Shown: positions 9,336 through 16,892 of the stretch, in pieces | How positions within the stretch are numbered: the first letter of the stretch is position 1 | Layout of the letters: each line of letters starts with the position of its first letter | Assembly: GCA_937952285.1 (NCBI GenBank) | Contig: CALFZE010000048.1 | Location: 45,388 to 109,387, forward strand | Direction of reading: 5' to 3' | From: UBA2428 sp002343545 | GTDB lineage: Bacteria > Bdellovibrionota > UBA2428 | DNA: 64,000 nt | The notes under the pieces: generated by a model | Told to the model about the DNA's origin: nothing | Seen by the model: the letters and a program-made list of their open reading frames with translations, nothing else | Databases searched by the model: none | Made by a program: the position numbers and the translations under genes

Positions 9336-9441
9336 GCTTCGTTTGGGTATTCCGGGGATCGCCGCGCGCCTTCGAAAAAGTCTAACGGCAGGCGTTCCGG
9401 CGGCGTTCGCTGACATAAGTGCCTGAATTTTGACACAGTCT

Positions 9442-9471
9442 TTGACGAGGCGAGTTAAGGTGTGGTAAATC
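9442..9471 (+). promoter_or_regulatory. Possible sigma-70 promoter of the TPR/OmpR-type regulator
   Basis: TTGACG (9442-9447) and TAAATC (9466-9471) are 18 bases apart; transcription would start near 9478. This leaves a short leader with AGGGAG 8 bases before the ATG at 9504, which supports that start over the one at 9462. A second, better -35-like TTGACA lies at 9430-9435. Picked by eye, not scored. Confidence 0.35.
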
Positions 9472-9503
9472 TCCCCCTGGCTTTAGGCAAGGGAGTGCTT
9501 CGC

Positions 9504-11363
9504 ATGACGGCTCAACAAGGCCCCGCAAAAATGAGAACGCTAATCACGTCTCAGGCCCGTACGCTTGTCTTCGAAGGCAAGCCGAAAGAAGCCGAGCAAA
9601 GCCTCAACAATCTTCTTAAGCAATCCCTCAGCACGGCCGAGCGTCTCGAAGTCCTGGCGCTTCTCATCCGCTTAGCGGCCGAAAGCCGCAACGTCGAGCG
9701 CTTCCCGGAACTCATCGCCGAAGTCAAAAAGCTCGAAGTGACGACGGATGCCGATAAGGAAGCCCTGGCCGACTGTATCTACAGCACGGCGACGGGATGG
9801 TTCTACCTCGGTAACCACGACAAGGCTCGTTCCGGATTTGAACAGGCCCGCGAGATCTTCTCGAACCTCGCCAACGAGACCAAGGTCCTGAAGGCCGAGT
9901 TCTCGCTGGCCGAGATCATGCGTCAGGAAGGCCGATACTTCGAGATCCTCGAGAATCTCTCGATCATGAAAGAGCGTGCCGAACGTTTGGCCGACAACTT
10001 CTTGCTCGGGGACGTCCTGATCCTGGAAGGGAACATTTACCGCAAGACGGGCGACTACGTTCGCGCGATCGACGCCTACGAAAAGGCGCGCGAGTTCCTC
10101 AGCGAAAACAAAAACTCCGAAAAGTACCACTACACTCTGTGGGCCCTCGGCACTTGCTACGCGGCCCTCGAAGACAAGACGAAAGCCAAGATCTACCTCG
10201 AGCTCGCGAGCAACAACTTCAAGGGCGCCGCCTTCGTCCGTATCAATATCCTCTCCCTTCTGACGCTCGCCGAGCTTTACACGGTGCTCGGGCAATACAG
10301 CGACGCCGAGCAATCCTACAAGCGGGTCGAAGAACTCGTCGGCTCGGAAGAGAACTCTTATTTCGGCCGTCGTTTGCTCCGCGGCCAAGCGTTGCTGGCG
10401 ATCAAGCGGGGCGAGTTCGACGTTTCCAACCGCCTCATCGATCAGCTCGTCCTTAACGCGATCAAGGAAAAGAACTCCAAAGAGATCATGCGCCTTCGCC
10501 TGTTGAAGGCGGAAGTGCTTTTGCGCGGCGGCGAGTCGCTGCAGCACGAAGAAGCGCGTGCCATGCTCCAGGAAGCCTTGGCTTTCTACCGCGAACAGAA
10601 CGTTCGCCGTCACCAGGCCGTTTGCCTTGAGCTTCTCGCGCGTCTCGACTCCGCGTCGGGTTACCCGCAGGATTCGCTTAAGAAGGTCGAAGAAATGCTG
10701 GGGCTCGCGCAAGAAGGCGGATTCGAGCGTCTCGTCATCCGCGCTCACCTGGCTAAGCTTGTGCTCATGCGCAAGCTCGGAAATCAGATCAAGACCGAGG
10801 AGCTCGACCGTCTCATGCCGATGATCGAAAAGCTCTCGGCTTCGGCGGAACGCGTCGCCCTGTTGCGCTTCAAGCTCGAGAAGTACGAGGAGTGGACGAG
10901 CGAACTCAATCGCCTCGATCCCCATTCGCAACGCTTCGTGAACGAATTCTTCGAGGATTTCCATTTCATCCCGAACCAGACGGTGGACCTCGAGATCGAT
11001 CGCAATTCGCACTACGTGCGCGAGAAGCACCTGGGCGAGATTCCGTTCCATAATAAGTTCACGCTGATGAAGATCCTGTTGTTGCTGGCGGAAACGCCGG
11101 GGCGCGAGTTCTCCAAAGAGCAGCTCGCCAAGGAAATCTGGGAGCAGGAATACAATCCGCTCCGGCACGACAACAACATCTACATCAACATCAACCGCTT
11201 GCGGAAGCTCATCGAGCCGAACCCTCGCGAAAGCCGTTACGTCATGAACGGCTCGCGTGGTTACTATCTGAACCCGGCGATGAAGGTGAACATTTCTTCC
11301 AAAATCGCGGATGTCGCGCCTCGCGCGATGCCGAAGTCTAAAACGGAAGGGCCTCGCGCCTAG
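9504..11363 (+). CDS. TPR-repeat protein with C-terminal OmpR/PhoB-type winged helix
   Basis: A 619-residue protein with an unusual domain order. Residues about 10-450 are helical TPR-like repeats (for example GDYVRAIDAYEKAREFL and GQYSDAEQSYKRVEEL). Residues about 510-600 are a trans_reg_C winged helix: FTLMKILLLLAETPGREFSK, then INRLRKLIEPNPRESRYVMN and the GSRGYYLNP wing. Most OmpR-type domains follow a receiver, or precede a TPR array as in SARP or CadC-like regulators; here the DNA-binding domain comes last and no receiver is present. It is likely a transcription factor controlled by peptide or protein binding to the TPR array (inference). There is no membrane segment. Confidence 0.85.
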   Translation: MTAQQGPAKMRTLITSQARTLVFEGKPKEAEQSLNNLLKQSLSTAERLEVLALLIRLAAESRNVERFPELIAEVKKLEVTTDADKEALADCIYSTATGWFYLGNHDKARSGFEQAREIFSNLANETKVLKAEFSLAEIMRQEGRYFEILENLSIMKERAERLADNFLLGDVLILEGNIYRKTGDYVRAIDAYEKAREFLSENKNSEKYHYTLWALGTCYAALEDKTKAKIYLELASNNFKGAAFVRINILSLLTLAELYTVLGQYSDAEQSYKRVEELVGSEENSYFGRRLLRGQALLAIKRGEFDVSNRLIDQLVLNAIKEKNSKEIMRLRLLKAEVLLRGGESLQHEEARAMLQEALAFYREQNVRRHQAVCLELLARLDSASGYPQDSLKKVEEMLGLAQEGGFERLVIRAHLAKLVLMRKLGNQIKTEELDRLMPMIEKLSASAERVALLRFKLEKYEEWTSELNRLDPHSQRFVNEFFEDFHFIPNQTVDLEIDRNSHYVREKHLGEIPFHNKFTLMKILLLLAETPGREFSKEQLAKEIWEQEYNPLRHDNNIYININRLRKLIEPNPRESRYVMNGSRGYYLNPAMKVNISSKIADVAPRAMPKSKTEGPRA

Positions 11364-11383
11364 CGCGCGAGCTAAGGGGTTTC

Positions 11384-11938
11384 ATGGGGGGTTCCATGAT
11401 GAATCAGGGTTGCTTGTCGGCGCTCGTTTTGAGCTTGGGAATGGCCGTTTCGGGTTTGGCGGAGGCGGGCCCCAAGTCCGCGTCGTCGTTATTCCCGGTT
11501 CCGGCTTGCGAAGTTCGTCACGATCGCGAAACTCTCGCGACGCAAGTCCGGGGCGAGTACCGTCCGACGGGTGACGGGTCGATCCCCTGGCTGAGCCTGG
11601 TCGGGACGTGGGTAGATGAAAAGCGCGGCATCATCGTGCAGTTCCAAACGGAACCTTTCAGCAATAACAAGTTCGGGATCGCCCGCATCACGTTGAAGAA
11701 TCTTTGCACGCTCCAGGTGATCGCCAAAGGAGCACGCCTGGTGACCGAGGAAGATCTGGATGCCGAAGTCTTTGAAGCCTCCTTGCGAGTCTATGGCTAT
11801 CTGCGTCATAGTCAGATTTCGATCCTCCTCGATATGAACCCGGAAGGAATTGCGACGCCTTACACGCGGGTTCGCTTCAAGCGGATGGACCTGACGAAGC
11901 CCAAAATCGTCGACGAGTTCTGGCTTCAGCGCCCGTAA
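11384..11938 (+). CDS. Secreted protein of unknown function
   Basis: A 184-residue protein with a clear signal peptide (about residues 5-28, CLSALVLSLGMAVSGLAEAG). The mature part is probably a small beta-rich domain and resembles no family I recognise. It carries only two cysteines after the signal peptide, near residues 43 and 109. Starts are possible at 11384, 11396 and 11399; AAGGGG precedes the first at good spacing. It lies 20 bases after the TPR/OmpR-type regulator and may be co-transcribed with it, followed by a hairpin. The later gene at 54875-55432 has a similar size and signal peptide and a comparable start of the mature region, so distant relationship is possible. Confidence 0.75.
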   Translation: MGGSMMNQGCLSALVLSLGMAVSGLAEAGPKSASSLFPVPACEVRHDRETLATQVRGEYRPTGDGSIPWLSLVGTWVDEKRGIIVQFQTEPFSNNKFGIARITLKNLCTLQVIAKGARLVTEEDLDAEVFEASLRVYGYLRHSQISILLDMNPEGIATPYTRVRFKRMDLTKPKIVDEFWLQRP

Positions 11939-11947
11939 GAACAAAGC

Positions 11948-11972
11948 AAGGGCCGACGCGAAGTCGGCCCTT
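11948..11972 (+). terminator. Hairpin after the secreted-protein gene
   Basis: AAGGGCCGAC and GTCGGCCCTT pair perfectly over 10 bases around a five-base loop (GCGAA), 10 bases after the stop at 11938. No T-run follows, so termination would be weak or the hairpin may protect the mRNA end. Confidence 0.5.
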
Positions 11973-12010
11973 GACGCCCCGAGTATCTGTCGATAATACC
12001 CACAACTCTT

Positions 12011-12124
12011 ATGGCACGTGGTGACAATCGCAGAACCCTCAAGAAAACTCGCCGCAAGGCTCAGCGTAAGAAGAAAGCGCGCATTCAAAAGCGCAAGGCG
12101 GCTGGTAAAGCCGCTAAGAAGTAA
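12011..12124 (+). CDS. 37-residue very basic protein upstream of S18
   Basis: A short open frame read directly from the sequence. It starts MARGDNRRTLKKTRRKAQ and ends AAGKAAKK, with about half of its residues Lys or Arg and no acidic residue except one Asp. Codon usage matches the neighbours. It ends 34 bases before rpsR. The composition fits a small ribosome-associated or nucleic-acid-binding protein, similar in character to bTHX or L34-type proteins, but I cannot align it to either. There is no strong Shine-Dalgarno; CTCTT precedes the ATG directly. Its place beside S18 suggests a translation role (inference). Confidence 0.65.
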   Translation: MARGDNRRTLKKTRRKAQRKKKARIQKRKAAGKAAKK

Positions 12125-12158
12125 GCCAGCGCCGGCATTTAAGGGATAGAGACGGAAA

Positions 12159-12461
12159 ATGGATAAGCCGAATTTCAATCAAATGGACGATTCCGGAGCC
12201 AAAGAAGGCCGTGAAGGCGGTCGCGAAGGCCGCGGCGGCGGTCGTGGTTTCGGTCGCCGCAAGGTCGACCCCTTCCTCCTCGATAAAACCCTCGTTCTTG
12301 ACTACAAGAACATCAAAGCGCTCGGCCGTTTCGTTTCCGAAACCGGCAAGATCGTTCCGCGCCACATCACCGGCGCGACGGCTAAGCACCAGCGTCAGAT
12401 CGCCCGCTTCGTGAAGCGTTGCCGTAACCTCGGCCTCTTCGCTCCGAAGATGGAAGGCTAA
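12159..12461 (+). CDS. rpsR: 30S ribosomal protein S18
   Basis: Small-subunit protein that binds 16S rRNA with S6. The S18 core is clear: LDYKNIKALGRFVSETGKIV followed by PRHITGATAKHQRQIARFVK and RCRNLGLFAP. The protein is 100 residues, about 25 longer than E. coli S18, because of an N-terminal extension of about 35 residues rich in Gly, Arg and Glu (EGREGGREGRGGGRGFGRR). The usual neighbours rpsF, ssb/priB and rplI are absent here; instead a tiny basic protein precedes it. An AGGGAT lies upstream of the ATG. Identity is confident. Confidence 0.95.
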   Translation: MDKPNFNQMDDSGAKEGREGGREGRGGGRGFGRRKVDPFLLDKTLVLDYKNIKALGRFVSETGKIVPRHITGATAKHQRQIARFVKRCRNLGLFAPKMEG

Positions 12462-12505
12462 AAAGCTGGCTGTTCAAGGCTCCTCGCGGGGCCTAAACTG
12501 AGGGA

Positions 12506-14794
12506 ATGGCGACATCCCCTCAGGAGCCCAAGACTCTGGATTTGAACCGAATTCGTGAGTCGGTCAGAACCCGTTTCGAGCAATCGAAGCGGGTTTTGTC
12601 GTTTGAAGAGTACCTGGGCCTCCTGGCCTCGGACCCTTTCCGTTATCTGCGAGGGGGGCCGCACTACCTCCTCGACGCCATCCAGCACTTTGGGATCGAC
12701 GAGGTCCCCGTCCGCGGCGTTACGCGCAAGCGCTACCGTATCTTCGAGAAAAGCTTCGCCGAGAACCACCAGCCCGTGGTCTCGCACGAAAACGTCCAGC
12801 ACGAGCTCGTGCGCTTGCTCACGAGCTTCGTACGGAGCGGTCGGGCCGACAAGCTGATCGTTCTCCACGGCCCCAACGGCTCGGCTAAGTCGACTTTCGT
12901 GCGTTCCCTGCTCGCGGGACTCGAGGATTACTCGAAGGCCAACGAAGGCGCGCTCTTCTCGTTCTCGTGGGTCTTTCCCCAAGATAGTTTCGAGAAGGCC
13001 ACGCTCGGCCTCGGGGCGCGGAAGGCCACCATCGGCGGCGAGACGGACTCCTTCGCCGCCCTCGATCACGAGAAAGTCGCCGCGGTCGTCCGCAGCGAGC
13101 TGCGTGAGAATCCGCTCGCGCTCATCCCCCACGAAGATCGCATGATGCTTTTCGACGAGTGGCTGCACGCGATTCCCGCGGGAGCCGAGCGCGATCGATT
13201 GGCGGCCCTGCGGCCCACGGTTTCCAAGCTCGAGCTTAGCCACAAGAACGCCATCATTTTCGAAGCGCTCCTGAACGACTGCAAGGGTGACCTCAAACGC
13301 GTTTTCCGCCACGTCCGCGTCGAGCGCTTCTATCTGAGCCGTCGTTTCCGCACGGGCCTCGTCACGGTCGAACCCCAGTTCGGCGTCGACGCTCAGCTTC
13401 GCCAGGTCACGCTGGACCGGTCGATGTCGCTCCTGCCGCCGGCGCTCCAGTCCCTGAATCTCTTCCAGCTCGAAGGCGACCTCGTCGACGGTAACCGCGG
13501 GGTCGTCGAGTTCAACGACTTGCTCAAGCGTCCGCTCGAATCCTTCAAGTATCTGCTCGGTACTTCGGAGACGGGCACGGTGACGCTCGGCCACGTCATG
13601 GCATATCTCGACACCGTCTTCATCGCGACGACGAACGACCGCCAGCTCGAGGCCTTCCGGGAGCATCCCGAGTTCAACAGCTTCAAGGCTCGCATCGAGC
13701 TCATCAAGGTGCCTTATCTCCTGCGTTACTCGGAGGAGGCCAAGGTCTACGGGGAGACGGCGCGCCGGGCGGCCGGTCCCAAGGAGCTCATGCCGCACAC
13801 GACTTCGCTGCTCGCGCTTTGGGCGGTGATGACCCGCCTCAAACGGCCGAACGCCAAGAACAAGAGTTCGATGCTCGCCGGTGTCCTTGAGAACCTCGGG
13901 CCTTTGGCGAAGGCCAAGCTTTACGACTCGGCCGATATACCGGAGAACCTCAACGACGAAGAGCGCCGCGAGCTCAAGTCCGCGCTCGAAGACCTGATCC
14001 TCGAGCAGCAGAACCAGCCCTTCTACGAAGGTTACCTGGGCGCCTCGGCGCGCGAGCTCAAGGTCGTCCTGCAGATGGCCGCGCAGAACGATCAGTTCCC
14101 GACCCTCGGGCCGGGCGCGGTCTTCGCCGAGCTCGACAAACTCATCCGCCGCCCGCTCGATTTCGAGTACCTGCGCATCGAGCCCAATCAGGGCTACCAC
14201 GACTACGAAGGAATGCTGAAACTCGTGCGCCAGGAATGGCTGAACCTCGTGGATCGCGAGATGGAAGCCTGCCTCGAGCTCGACCGCAAGGACCAGATCA
14301 ACGAGTCGCTCGAGAGGTACGTCCGCAACGTCATGGCGAACGTGCGCAAGGAAAAGGTCAAGAACCGTATCACGGGCCAGTTCGAGGAAGTCGACGAGAG
14401 CCTGATGACCGAGTTCGAGAATTTCATTTCCGTCACGGACAACCGCGAAGACTACCGTCGCAACCTCATCTCGCGCCTCGGCGCGTGGAGCATCGAAAAC
14501 CCCGGTCGCGCGGCCGGCGGCCAAGCGCTTCCTTACGACAAGATCTTCACCGATATCGTGAAGCGGCTGCGCGCCAAATTCCACGAACAGCACGTCGCGA
14601 AGATCCGCACGATGGGGGCCCTCTTCGTCGAGACGGCCGGCTTCGACGTCGAGGCGCTCAAGAAGCGCCCCTCGACCAACGAAGCCGAGGGCCTCGCGAT
14701 CCGCGTCTTCGAGGGCATGCAGGCGAAGTTCGGATACGGCCCGGCGGGCGCGAAGGAAGCGCTGACCGAGCTCATCCGTTCGCGTTACCACTGA
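12506..14794 (+). CDS. prkA: PrkA-type serine protein kinase (AAA+ PrkA/YeaG family)
   Basis: A 762-residue cytoplasmic protein of the PrkA family, linked in other bacteria to stress, nutrient starvation and sporulation. The N-terminal PrkA AAA domain shows a Walker A loop, LHGPNGSAKSTF, around residues 120-130, and HYLLDAIQHFG upstream of it. The C-terminal part (from about residue 420) has the helical PrkA C-domain, including the region around EFENFISVTDNREDYRRN. PrkA genes usually sit with a YeaH (DUF444) and a SpoVR gene; neither is present here. It begins 44 bases after rpsR and ends 5 bases before the AraC gene. Whether it phosphorylates proteins or acts as an ATPase/protease cannot be decided from sequence. 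Confidence 0.93.
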   Translation: MATSPQEPKTLDLNRIRESVRTRFEQSKRVLSFEEYLGLLASDPFRYLRGGPHYLLDAIQHFGIDEVPVRGVTRKRYRIFEKSFAENHQPVVSHENVQHELVRLLTSFVRSGRADKLIVLHGPNGSAKSTFVRSLLAGLEDYSKANEGALFSFSWVFPQDSFEKATLGLGARKATIGGETDSFAALDHEKVAAVVRSELRENPLALIPHEDRMMLFDEWLHAIPAGAERDRLAALRPTVSKLELSHKNAIIFEALLNDCKGDLKRVFRHVRVERFYLSRRFRTGLVTVEPQFGVDAQLRQVTLDRSMSLLPPALQSLNLFQLEGDLVDGNRGVVEFNDLLKRPLESFKYLLGTSETGTVTLGHVMAYLDTVFIATTNDRQLEAFREHPEFNSFKARIELIKVPYLLRYSEEAKVYGETARRAAGPKELMPHTTSLLALWAVMTRLKRPNAKNKSSMLAGVLENLGPLAKAKLYDSADIPENLNDEERRELKSALEDLILEQQNQPFYEGYLGASARELKVVLQMAAQNDQFPTLGPGAVFAELDKLIRRPLDFEYLRIEPNQGYHDYEGMLKLVRQEWLNLVDREMEACLELDRKDQINESLERYVRNVMANVRKEKVKNRITGQFEEVDESLMTEFENFISVTDNREDYRRNLISRLGAWSIENPGRAAGGQALPYDKIFTDIVKRLRAKFHEQHVAKIRTMGALFVETAGFDVEALKKRPSTNEAEGLAIRVFEGMQAKFGYGPAGAKEALTELIRSRYH

Positions 14795-14799
14795 GCGCG

Positions 14800-15573
14800 A
14801 TGCGTACCGGCGCCGATCGATCGGCCCGCCTCGGCGGGCTTTACGTCGTCCATCAGAACGTGCCGGGCAAGCGCACGCGCGATCTTTCGTTCCCGGAGCC
14901 GATCCTCTTCTTTCCATTGCGCGGAGAGATCGAAGTGACCACCGCGACGGGCGTCCACAAGCTGGGACCGGGACGCATGCTTTTTCTGCCCGGCGGCGTC
15001 GTTCACTCCCTGCGTTCGTCCGAGGCCGAAGGCGAGCGGCTCATCGCGCTGATGGATCCCAAACTCTGGCGTCCGTACGCGAAGCTCGCGCGCGAAGCGA
15101 CTTACCTCGCCTTGAGTCCTCTCTTGCGGGAGCTCCTTTTTCACCTGCTCTTGGAACCCGAGGCTGCGCTTCGCACCACGCTCGTGAGGGCTTTCGCCGG
15201 CACGCTCGCCGAGTCGCTCGCGCGGGCGCATTCGGGCGGCGATATCGAGGCCGTGGGCGCGCGGGCCGCCGACGGCCGTTTGAGAAAGGCCATTGCCTTT
15301 CTCGCCGAGCGCTTCGCCGACGAAGCCCCGCTCGAAGGCGCGGCCAAGCGGGCGGGGCTCTCGCCACGCTCTTTCCATCGCTTGTCGGTTACGGAACTAG
15401 GTCTGGCCCCGAAAGAGCTGCTCATCCGTTTTCGCGTCGCCAAGGCGCGCGAAATGCTCGCCACGGGAGCCTCGGTGACGGACGTGGCTTTCGCGGTCGG
15501 CTACCGCTCGCTCAGCGCCTTCATTGCCGCCTTCCGCTCCCGCACCGGGCATCTGCCGTCGGCCCGGTCTTAA
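14800..15573 (+). CDS. AraC-family transcriptional regulator with cupin-like N terminus
   Basis: A 257-residue regulator. Residues 30-80 have a cupin-like sensor pattern (LRGEIEVTTATGVHKLGPGR, LPGGVVHSLRS). Residues 155-255 hold the AraC double helix-turn-helix, with LEGAAKRAGLSPRSFHRLSV as the first and MLATGASVTDVAFAVGYRSL as the second, ending in FRSRTGHLPSARS. The second motif matches the family consensus well, while the end of the domain is slightly shortened. The start at 14800 gives MRTGADRSARLGG and lies 5 bases after the prkA stop, so the two may be translationally coupled. Its effector is unknown; the downstream SnoaL-like gene is a possible target (inference). Confidence 0.88.
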   Translation: MRTGADRSARLGGLYVVHQNVPGKRTRDLSFPEPILFFPLRGEIEVTTATGVHKLGPGRMLFLPGGVVHSLRSSEAEGERLIALMDPKLWRPYAKLAREATYLALSPLLRELLFHLLLEPEAALRTTLVRAFAGTLAESLARAHSGGDIEAVGARAADGRLRKAIAFLAERFADEAPLEGAAKRAGLSPRSFHRLSVTELGLAPKELLIRFRVAKAREMLATGASVTDVAFAVGYRSLSAFIAAFRSRTGHLPSARS

Positions 15574-15708
15574 CTAAGGCACGAAATACGGCCGCGTCGC
15601 GGATTGGCCGAAAACCGAAAATCTCCGGCGGCCGGCCGAAAGCGCGGACCGCGCGAAATCGCTACATTGGGCCCCACGAAACGTCCCTCACAAAAAGGAG
15701 TTCCCCCC

Positions 15709-16107
15709 ATGTCTAAGCCCCTCACGCCCCTCGCCACCGTCGAAGCCTACTTCGCAAGCCTCGCCACGGGCGACTTCGCTCGCCTTGGCTCGCTCTTGGC
15801 CGACGATATCGTTTGGCATCAGCCCGGGCAGGGCGCCCTCTCGAAAAGCTACCGCGGAAAGGACGAGGTTTTCGCGCTCTTCGGCAAGTTCATGGAGATC
15901 AGCGGCGGCACCTTCAAGATCCACGCCGTCGATTCGGTGATGGCTAACCGCGATGTCGTCGCCGCGACGCTCGCTTTCTCGGCTTCGAATGCGCGCGGCC
16001 AGATCTCGATGAAGGGCGTCGACGTCATGCGCGTCGAGAACGGCCTCATCAAGGAAGTCCATCTCTTCTCGTCGGACCAAGCGGCGGAAGACGCCTTCTG
16101 GGTCTAA
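15709..16107 (+). CDS. SnoaL-like / NTF2-fold protein
   Basis: A 132-residue protein of the cone-shaped NTF2-like fold. The N-terminal segment VEAYFASLATGDFARLGSLL, followed by LADDIVWHQPGQ, and the RGKDEVFALFGKF helix, are typical of SnoaL and ketosteroid-isomerase-related proteins. The Shine-Dalgarno AAAGGAG ends 7 bases before the ATG at 15709, which fixes the start. The wider frame opened further upstream but has no site. Members range from isomerases to simple binding proteins, so no reaction is proposed. The AraC gene ends 135 bases upstream, and those bases may hold a promoter. Confidence 0.85.
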   Translation: MSKPLTPLATVEAYFASLATGDFARLGSLLADDIVWHQPGQGALSKSYRGKDEVFALFGKFMEISGGTFKIHAVDSVMANRDVVAATLAFSASNARGQISMKGVDVMRVENGLIKEVHLFSSDQAAEDAFWV

Positions 16108-16111
16108 GGAT

Positions 16112-16876
16112 CTAGAAGTCCCCGCGCAAACCGAAGACGAGTTTGTGGATCCAAGCGAAGTTGAAGACTTCGTCGTTGTTCGCGCCGCCTTCGATCGTTC
16201 GGTAACCGCCGAAGACGCTGAAGGCGTGGGCCGCGCCGAAGTAAGCCAAACGTCGCTCGAGAAAGAGCGCACCATCGAAGGCGCGGCCTTGGGGCGCCAT
16301 GAGCCCATCCAAGTCGAAGCGGAAAGTCCAGTCCTCGGCGAATTCGTTGGCCGCCTGGAAGTTGAGCAGGGGCACGAAGCCGAGATTTTTCTTGCTCGCC
16401 TCGAGGGGGCCTTGGCGAAGCCGGATCTCGGCATCGCGGATCTTGGCGGTGAAGCCGAACGCGAAACGCCAATCGCCCACGGGATCGAGGTGATACGCGT
16501 AGGTCAGCCGATAGGAATTGAAACGGTAGAAGGCTTGGGTGTCCGCGCCGGTGGCGAAGCTCGATCCCGCGAAGTCAACGGGCTCGGCCAAGCGGCCGTC
16601 GACTTCGACGCCGAACGGAGCGTAGAGCGCACGCAGCTCGTGGCGTTCCGCGATCTTGTAACCGAGGTAAACGCGGTAATCCGCGGCCGGTCCTTTCGCG
16701 AGATCGGCGATCGAGAAGCGCGTCCCGCCCGCCCCCGGGATACGCGCTTCGTTTCGGCTTTGCCAGGCGAGCGATCCTTCCACGGCGAGTAACATGTCCG
16801 CCGAAGCGCGCCCGGACCAGGCGATCGCTAAGGCCATCGGAAGCCAGAGGCTCAGGGTCGTGCGCCGGATTCTCAT
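16112..16876 (-). CDS. Predicted outer-membrane beta-barrel protein
   Basis: A 254-residue exported protein. It opens with a signal peptide (MRIRRTTLSLWLPMALAIAW then a cleavage region near ASADM). The rest alternates polar and hydrophobic residues over roughly 10-residue strands rich in aromatic residues, and it ends in a C-terminal Phe (VFGLRGDF), as expected for a barrel inserted by BAM. It resembles OmpW- or porin-type small barrels in pattern only. A GTG at 16885 gives a three-residue longer form; the ATG at 16876 has an AGGG at better spacing. It starts 16 bases after the end of coaBC on the same strand, so it may be transcribed with it. No family was identified. Confidence 0.75.
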   Translation of the reverse strand: MRIRRTTLSLWLPMALAIAWSGRASADMLLAVEGSLAWQSRNEARIPGAGGTRFSIADLAKGPAADYRVYLGYKIAERHELRALYAPFGVEVDGRLAEPVDFAGSSFATGADTQAFYRFNSYRLTYAYHLDPVGDWRFAFGFTAKIRDAEIRLRQGPLEASKKNLGFVPLLNFQAANEFAEDWTFRFDLDGLMAPQGRAFDGALFLERRLAYFGAAHAFSVFGGYRTIEGGANNDEVFNFAWIHKLVFGLRGDF

Positions 16877-16892
16877 GGCGCTCACCCTATCC

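Noticed and set aside
12458..14917. An 819-residue open frame on the minus strand across prkA
   Set aside because: It is the shadow of prkA in a GC-rich gene with few stops. It has no motif and its amino-acid composition is Arg/Glu/Leu-rich and uniform, as is typical of antisense frames.
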